Positions 59,233 to 64,000 of a stretch of 64,000 nt of DNA are shown here, one piece after another. The first letter of the stretch is position 1; each line of letters starts with the position of its first letter. Under the pieces are notes generated by a model. It was given only the letters and a program-made list of their open reading frames with translations. It had not been told where the DNA came from and ran no database searches. The DNA lies in NCBI RefSeq assembly GCF_000013605.1, contig NC_007908.1:1984001-2048000 (forward strand), read 5' to 3'. The DNA is from Rhodoferax ferrireducens T118. Lineage in GTDB: Bacteria > Pseudomonadota > Gammaproteobacteria > Burkholderiales > Burkholderiaceae_C. Both the position numbers and the translations under genes were made by a program.

Positions 59233-59304
59233 CGTCATGGCGAGCGCAGCCTGGCAATCCATGAGCGTCTGGATTGCCGCGTCGCTGCGCGCCTCGCAAT
59301 GACG
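59233..59304. repeat. 72-bp imperfect palindrome in the frcB-frcC gap
   Basis: Arms begin CGTCATGGCGAG and end CTCGCAATGACG, with inner pairing GGCAATCCA/TGGATTGCC. The sequence belongs to a widespread intergenic palindrome type (CGTCATTGCGAG). Placed between the binding protein and permease genes it could stabilise frcB message or attenuate frcC, a known effect of such hairpins. Confidence 0.75.
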
Positions 59305-59328
59305 GTCTTTTTATAAGCTGTTGGCAGC

Positions 59329-60315
59329 TTACTTGTTGCCCCAGCACAGATCCAAGCCGACCTTGGTGTCCTTGCTGTCCACACCGGTCACTGCCTTGTT
59401 GGCGATCAGCGTCACGCCAGTGTCCACATAGCCAGAGACCTTCTTGCCGGTCTTGGCGTATTCAACCCCGGCAGCCACACCCATGGAGGCCATCTTCAGC
59501 GGGTATTGCTGCGAGGTGGCGGCAATCTTGCCGGCGGCGGTGTCCTTGACACCCTGGCAGCCGCCGTCCACCGACACAATGATCACGCCTTTTTCCTTAC
59601 CGGCTTTTTTCAGCGCGTTGTAGGCACCTGCGGCAGCGGGTTCATTGATGGTGTAGACCACATTGATGTCCGGGTTCTTTTGCAGGCAGTTTTCCATCGC
59701 GGTCTGACCCTTGGCCTGGTTACCGTCGGTGTCGCCGGCGCACACCGTCTCGGCGGTGCTGGAGAGTTCGTTGGATTTGGCATCATTGGCCTTCAAGCCA
59801 AAGCCGCTCATGAAACCGTTGTGGCGTTGTGCGCCCACCGGGTGGCCAGGGAACAAATCGAGCATGGCGATCTTGGCGGGCTTGTCGCCCAGGGCTGCCT
59901 TGGCATACTGGCCGATCAGCACGCCGGCTTTGTAGTTGTCGGTGGCAAACAGGGCATCCGCGCCGTCAAACGGGCTGTCCAGCGCAATCACTTGAACGCC
60001 CTTGGCCTGCACTTTTTTCACGGTCGGGATGATGGCGTCGCCCGTGGAGGTAATCAGAATCGTCTTGGCACCTGCGGCGGCCATGTTCTCCAGCGCGGTG
60101 ATCTGGCTGGCGGTGTCACCGTCCTTCTTGCCGGTGGCGGTCATCAGCTTGGCACCGGCTTTCTTGGCCTCGGCCTGGGCGCCTTCCTTCATCTTGACGA
60201 AGAAGGGGTTGGTTTCGGTCTTGGTGATCAAACCGATGACGGGCTGGTCAGCGGCAAAGGCGGCGCTGGCGGCCAGGGTCAGGGTGCTCAGAATCAGGGT
60301 GGTAGAGAGTTTCAT
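59329..60315 (-). CDS. frcB: Sugar ABC transporter periplasmic binding protein (FrcB type)
   Basis: 328 residues from the ATG at 60315, with AAGGAC seven bases upstream; an earlier ATG-frame start at 60369 has no signal peptide logic. The signal peptide ends AAFA. The mature part is a Peripla_BP_4 fold (PVIGLITKTETNPFFVKMKEGA, VIALDSPFDGADALFATDN), close to fructose/ribose-type FrcB proteins. First gene of the five-gene minus-strand operon. Confidence 0.86.
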   Translation of the reverse strand: MKLSTTLILSTLTLAASAAFAADQPVIGLITKTETNPFFVKMKEGAQAEAKKAGAKLMTATGKKDGDTASQITALENMAAAGAKTILITSTGDAIIPTVKKVQAKGVQVIALDSPFDGADALFATDNYKAGVLIGQYAKAALGDKPAKIAMLDLFPGHPVGAQRHNGFMSGFGLKANDAKSNELSSTAETVCAGDTDGNQAKGQTAMENCLQKNPDINVVYTINEPAAAGAYNALKKAGKEKGVIIVSVDGGCQGVKDTAAGKIAATSQQYPLKMASMGVAAGVEYAKTGKKVSGYVDTGVTLIANKAVTGVDSKDTKVGLDLCWGNK

Positions 60316-60442
60316 GTGATGTCCTTCTTGGTTGCAGACCTTGCGGCCGGGGTGCTTGTAGTGACTCATCTTTTCCCGTGGTGTCCGCTACGGGAAATTA
60401 CGCTTGTTCGATCAGCGTGGCTGGACTATAGTCCTGTCATTG

Positions 60443-60467
60443 TTACTAAATCAAGTTGTTTTAGTTA
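60443..60467 (+). promoter_or_regulatory. Palindromic operator candidate at the start of the PfkB kinase gene
   Basis: A 25-bp palindrome: TTACTAAATCAA, one G, TTGTTTTAGTTA, matching at 10 of 12 arm positions. It covers the ATG at 60467, so that codon is unlikely to be the real start. It lies in the divergent spacer to frcB and is the best candidate for the ROK regulator site. Confidence 0.6.
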
Positions 60468-60481
60468 TGGAAAACCCTTAC

Positions 60482-61477
60482 ATGCTGCAAATAAATTCTT
60501 CTATTCAAGTGGCCACGGCGGGCGAGGCCCTGATTGATTTCATTGCCCACGCCGATGGCCGGTTTGAGCCCTGCCTGGGTGGTGCGGTCTACAACCTCAC
60601 CAGGGCGCTGGCGCGTCAAGGGATAGGCACGCTGTACCTGAATCCCTTGTCACGGGATCGTTTTGGTCGACGGCTGGCGCAAGGTTTGCTGGAAGCTGGG
60701 GTGCATCTGGCGGTGCCGGAGGCGGTGCCACAGGTCACTTCATTGGCGGTGGTGAATGTCGATGAACAGGGCCACCCGGACTATGCGTTTTACCGCGAGG
60801 GCGTGGCTGACCGCGCCACCTCGGCCGCGGCACTGAAGCAAGCGTGCAGCAGGGTTGAAACCCTGTCGCTGGTGTGCACCGGCGCGCTGGCGCTTTCCCC
60901 CGATGATGCCGAGACCTATCTGCCGTGGCTGGCCGCGCAGCGCCAGGCTGGACGCACCGTGGTGATTGATGCCAATTTGCGCCCGTCGGTCATGCCCCAC
61001 CAGGAGCAATACCGCCGCCATGTGCTGACCGCGCTGCAGTTCGCCGATGTGATCAAAGCCAGTGACGAGGACCTGGCTGGCCTGAATTTGCCCGGAGCCG
61101 GCGCTCTGGCCCAGGCGCAACACCTGCTGCAAAGCAGCCGAGCCAGCGTGCTGGCGCTTACCCTGGGCGCGCAGGGGGCCGCGTTGCTGACGCGTGCGGG
61201 TCAGGTGTTTCAGGCGCGCGAGTTGGAGCCTGTAGCGGTCGTGGACACCGTGGGTGCGGGCGACTGCTTTCTGGCCGGGCTGGTTGCGGCCATGCTGGGG
61301 CACGAGTTGCCTGCGGATTGGGGAAGTGCGTTCGTTTCTGAAGAGGTAGCCAAGAAGCTGCTGGGCGGCGCCATTGCCAGCGCCAGTTTGTGTGTGATGC
61401 GCCGCGGGTGTGTGCCGCCTACGCGTTCGGAAGTGCTGGCCCGGCTTGAATCCGTTGCGATGTCGTTTACGTGTTGA
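60482..61477 (+). CDS. PfkB-family carbohydrate kinase (fructokinase-like)
   Basis: 331 residues from the ATG at 60482; the ATG at 60467 lies within a palindromic operator and the GGAA there can serve as ribosome site. The PfkB fold is shown by GEALIDF, GGAVYNLTRALARQG and the catalytic DTVGAGDCFLAGL anion hole with its base aspartate. It phosphorylates a sugar, probably fructose, delivered by the divergent frc importer. Other sugars cannot be excluded. Confidence 0.83.
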   Translation: MLQINSSIQVATAGEALIDFIAHADGRFEPCLGGAVYNLTRALARQGIGTLYLNPLSRDRFGRRLAQGLLEAGVHLAVPEAVPQVTSLAVVNVDEQGHPDYAFYREGVADRATSAAALKQACSRVETLSLVCTGALALSPDDAETYLPWLAAQRQAGRTVVIDANLRPSVMPHQEQYRRHVLTALQFADVIKASDEDLAGLNLPGAGALAQAQHLLQSSRASVLALTLGAQGAALLTRAGQVFQARELEPVAVVDTVGAGDCFLAGLVAAMLGHELPADWGSAFVSEEVAKKLLGGAIASASLCVMRRGCVPPTRSEVLARLESVAMSFTC

Positions 61478-61499
61478 CGGTGGTTCTTGTCGTTGAGTC

Positions 61500-62429
61500 T
61501 CAGGCGTCCCAAGCTTCAACCCAGGCCTCCAGTGCACCCGCCACGCTGCCACTACAAGCGGGCAAGCCCAGCACGCGGGCGGCATGGTTCAACGCGGCCA
61601 GCGGCTCGGTCGTGTCAAGTGCCTGCGCGCCATTTTGTTTCGACAATTTCTCACCATGGGCACCCAGCACCAGTGGCGTGTGCAGGTAGCGCGGTGTCGG
61701 CAGCCCCAAATACTGCTGCAGCAGAATCTGCCGCGCCGTGTTGTCCGCCAGATCCTCGCCGCGCACCACATCGGTGATGCCCTGCGCCGCATCGTCCACC
61801 ACCACGGCGAGCTGGTAGGTAAAGCAGCCGTCAAAGCGCTTGAGCACAAAATCACCCACCTGCGCTGGCACGTCCTGCTGTTGCGCACCCAGGCGGCGGT
61901 CGGTCCAGTGGATGATGTTGCATGCTATTAAATTAGTAGCTTCTTGCGTATATTCCACGGTGGCTAGAGGCTTATTTTGCTTAAACAAATCAGTGCGCAA
62001 CCGCCATGCGCGCCCCACGCGGCCGTGTAAGCCGGTGCGGCAGGTGCCCGGATAAACCAGCTCGCCGTGGCGTGCTCGCGCCTGGCCCAGACGACTCAGC
62101 GCGGTTTCGATGTCCTTGCGTGAACAGGCACAGGGGTAGGCCAGTCCCTGCACCACCAACTGGTCCAGCGCCTGCTGGTAGAGCCCGGTGCGCTGCGATT
62201 GCCACACGGGCGGCTGGTCCGCGTGCAGGCCACACGCGGCCAGTTGCTGCAGGATGACCCGGTCCATGCCAGCCACGCAGCGTGGTGTGTCCACGTCTTC
62301 GATACGCACCAGCCACTGGCCGGCGTGGGCGCGGGCGTCGAGCCAACTGGCCAGTGCCGCCACCAGCGAGCCCGCGTGCAGCGGTCCGGTGGGCGAGGGG
62401 GAAAAGCGCCCTATGTATTGGGCCACCAT
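61500..62429 (-). CDS. gluQ: Glutamyl-Q tRNA(Asp) synthetase with an in-frame repeat insertion
   Basis: 309 residues from the ATG at 62429. The class I start [15 protein letters not shown] contains the HIGH-like motif, and GEKLSKQNG is the KMSKS-like motif. Zinc ligands lie in CACSR (C100, C102) and PGTC (C130). It attaches glutamate to queuosine in tRNA(Asp) and lacks an anticodon-binding domain. Residues about 153-169 come from a copy of the 49-bp repeat placed just before the [13 protein letters not shown] block. The frame stays open. Confidence 0.88.
   Translation of the reverse strand: MVAQYIGRFSPSPTGPLHAGSLVAALASWLDARAHAGQWLVRIEDVDTPRCVAGMDRVILQQLAACGLHADQPPVWQSQRTGLYQQALDQLVVQGLAYPCACSRKDIETALSRLGQARARHGELVYPGTCRTGLHGRVGRAWRLRTDLFKQNKPLATVEYTQEATNLIACNIIHWTDRRLGAQQQDVPAQVGDFVLKRFDGCFTYQLAVVVDDAAQGITDVVRGEDLADNTARQILLQQYLGLPTPRYLHTPLVLGAHGEKLSKQNGAQALDTTEPLAALNHAARVLGLPACSGSVAGALEAWVEAWDA
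61923..61971 (-). repeat. Dispersed 49-bp repeat, copy 6, inside gluQ
   Basis: 49 bp with outer end GCCTCTAGCC (reverse strand) and the hairpin end with AATAGCA. It is read in the same direction as gluQ, in frame and without a stop. Length is equal to copies 1 and 5. Confidence 0.8.
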
Positions 62430-62443
62430 GCCTTGTCTAAGGT

Positions 62444-63499
62444 TTAAACCACGGCCAGCGCCAGTTCCAGACCTGAGACAAACGCGTTTTCCACCCGATC
62501 GCCCAGGCACCAGTCGCCGCAAACGCCGAGGCCGGCGCCGGCATCCCACACGTGTGATTTACCCAGTGGTGCGGTCGTCTTGGCGTACAGCCAGCGTTGC
62601 GTATCGATATGGGCGGGCTCGGCGCGGATACCGGTGACCTCGGTAAATGCCTTGAGCAGCTTGGCTTGCACCCGCGCGGCATCGTCCTGCAGATGTTCTT
62701 GCGACCAGGCGGCGCTGGCTTGCACGGTCCAGCGCTCCACGCTGCCGCGTCCGGGCTTGCTCGACTCGCGCGCCAGCCAGGCAATGCGGTGGTGCGTGCT
62801 GCGCGCCGCATTCCACTGCGGTCCCAGGGCCGACAGGTCCGGCTGCATGGCCTGCGGAAACGCCAACATCAGCGTCCAGCAGGGTGCGGCGTCGACCCGG
62901 TCAATCTGGCGCGCCAGCCCGTCGGCTTGGGGCGAGGTCTCCAGCAGCAAGCGCGCCTGCTCTGCCGGAATGGCCAGCAGGACGGCATCGAAGCCGGAAA
63001 ACACATGCTGCGCGCCATCTTGACCCTCGGTGTGAAGCTGCCATTGGTGTGGATGAACGGCATCGCGGCTCAGTTGCGTCACCCGTGTTTCCAGTTCGAC
63101 GCTGTGTTGATCGAGCAGTGGTTGCGCCCAGCGGCTGACCAGTGCATTCATGCCGGGGGTGGGAACCCAATGGGTTTCGGCGGCGGGAAAGTCTGTTGCC
63201 GCGACCTGACCATGCGCGTCAAGTACCCGTATGGTGTTGGCGCTCCAGGTTTTGCACACGCCGGGCACAGTCGCCAACGCCCGCGCAAAGCGCGGATCGC
63301 GAACGGTGAAATATTGCGCACCGGTGTCAAACGTGCCAAAGGCCGTGCTGCGTGTCGCCATGCGTCCGCCCACGCCGCTGCTTTTTTCCAGCAGTGTGAC
63401 CTTGTGACCCGCCTGCACCAAGGTACGGGCGCAGGCAACGCCAGCCATGCCAGCGCCAATGATGGCAATATTTTGAGATTGGAGTCTGGATTGGTTCAT
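62444..63499 (-). CDS. Renalase-like FAD-dependent amine oxidoreductase
   Basis: 351 residues from the ATG at 63499; the frame opens earlier without support. The dinucleotide fold is [17 protein letters not shown], followed by [15 protein letters not shown] and [15 protein letters not shown], typical of bacterial renalase-like proteins, which repair aberrant NAD(P)H isomers. The C-terminal [16 protein letters not shown] closes the FAD site. It lies 14 bp before gluQ. Confidence 0.82.
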   Translation of the reverse strand: MNQSRLQSQNIAIIGAGMAGVACARTLVQAGHKVTLLEKSSGVGGRMATRSTAFGTFDTGAQYFTVRDPRFARALATVPGVCKTWSANTIRVLDAHGQVAATDFPAAETHWVPTPGMNALVSRWAQPLLDQHSVELETRVTQLSRDAVHPHQWQLHTEGQDGAQHVFSGFDAVLLAIPAEQARLLLETSPQADGLARQIDRVDAAPCWTLMLAFPQAMQPDLSALGPQWNAARSTHHRIAWLARESSKPGRGSVERWTVQASAAWSQEHLQDDAARVQAKLLKAFTEVTGIRAEPAHIDTQRWLYAKTTAPLGKSHVWDAGAGLGVCGDWCLGDRVENAFVSGLELALAVV

Positions 63500-63536
63500 A
63501 AACGATGTGTCCAAGGATTGTTGTATGTCATGCACT

Positions 63537-64000
63537 TTACACGCCTCGGTAACGCTCCAGCAAAGCCATGCGTGTGGTGGGGCTCTCAAGCTGGGCCAGC
63601 CACCACTGCAATGCACGGCCCGGACTCGACTTGGCGACGCTGCGCCACGCGTAGTTGACCCGAATCAGTCGTTGCGGACGTTCCATTTTTTTAACGACCA
63701 GGCGGCCGGTTTCAATGTAGCCGCGGGCCATGCTATCAGGCACAAAGCCGCTGCCCAGCCCGCGCAGTTGCGCATCGAGCTTGTCCTGCATGGTGGCCAC
63801 GGTGAACACGTCCTGCCCGCCCAGCAAGCCGAAGGTCAGGCCACCACCGCGGGTGATGGTGTCGGCCACCGCCACTGCGCGGTGTTGTCGCACCAGCTCG
63901 TCTTTAAGCGGCTCCGATGCATTGGCCAGCGGGTGATGCGGTGCCACCGCATAAACAAAGCTCACGTCGCCCAGCGGCTTGCTGTGAATGCCCGTGTTGG
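63537..64000 (-). CDS. LysR-family regulator, C-terminal part (truncated by window edge)
   Basis: The frame is open to base 64000, so the N-terminal helix-turn-helix is outside the window. The visible 153 residues form the second half of a LysR substrate-binding domain: VSFVYAVAPHHPLANASEPL, the inducer-site stretch TRGGGLTFGLLGGQDV, and GLGSGFVPDSMA near the end. Its target genes cannot be inferred. Confidence 0.75.
   Translation of the reverse strand, partial: NTGIHSKPLGDVSFVYAVAPHHPLANASEPLKDELVRQHRAVAVADTITRGGGLTFGLLGGQDVFTVATMQDKLDAQLRGLGSGFVPDSMARGYIETGRLVVKKMERPQRLIRVNYAWRSVAKSSPGRALQWWLAQLESPTTRMALLERYRGV

Overview
The window looks like chromosome from a GC-rich betaproteobacterium of the Comamonadaceae (Rhodoferax/Polaromonas-like). 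The reasons are overall protein character, a biotin-independent malonate decarboxylase cluster, a BktB-type thiolase, a quinol-type nitric oxide reductase under NsrR, and a family of about 49-bp dispersed repeats of the kind common in that group. This placement is inference. I found no rRNA, tRNA or CRISPR array.

Layout. 1-3693: 3' end of a malonate decarboxylase operon (mdcD partial, E, G, B, H). 3694-11123: an accessory block with a HEAT/CHAT-protease protein, a ComEC-like metallo-beta-lactamase-fold protein and a patatin-like phospholipase. A convergent gene encodes a DUF1906/SH3/cysteine-peptidase-like protein. The CHAT gene and the patatin gene carry the same 45-bp upstream element at fixed internal spacing. 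This is the best candidate for an undescribed system. 11526-15367: OsmU/YehZYXW-type compatible-solute ABC importer. 15594-22452: complete SUF Fe-S assembly operon (sufA B C D S U, nfu) followed by an Rrf2 regulator. 22503-24002: serA and a DUF3079 gene. 24018-27846 (minus): bktB, narX, narL. 28077-30075: a single-domain response regulator, then a divergent LuxR response regulator and HisKA_3 kinase. 30272-35563: envelope and stress genes (DUF1328, DUF883, holin-like, DUF3309, collagen-like lipoprotein, ice-binding-like lipoprotein, OmpA). 35779-40891: NO detoxification (nsrR, nnrS, sirB2-like gene, norZ) with NsrR-type sites. 40915-42900 (minus): response regulator, CheC, diguanylate cyclase. 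42993-47060: dienoyl-CoA isomerase and a FadH-SnoaL fusion, divergent from a PadR gene with two perfect palindromic operators between. 47464-52011: DUF2971-like gene, CBS protein, MFS exporter, pseudouridine synthase, trmB. 52027-55540 (minus): transporter-GGDEF-EAL fusion and a small membrane protein. 55728-61477: sugar (probably fructose-type) ABC operon frcBCA with an RbsD/FucU mutarotase and a ROK regulator, divergent from a PfkB kinase with a palindromic operator at its start. 61500-64000 (minus): gluQ, a renalase-like flavoprotein and a truncated LysR gene.

Six copies of the 49-bp repeat were found by eye. Four are intergenic. Two lie in frame inside trmB and gluQ and add about 17 residues to each enzyme. 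Start codons were moved from the longest ORF to the best supported internal start where Shine-Dalgarno sequence, family alignment or overlap justified it; each such case is stated.
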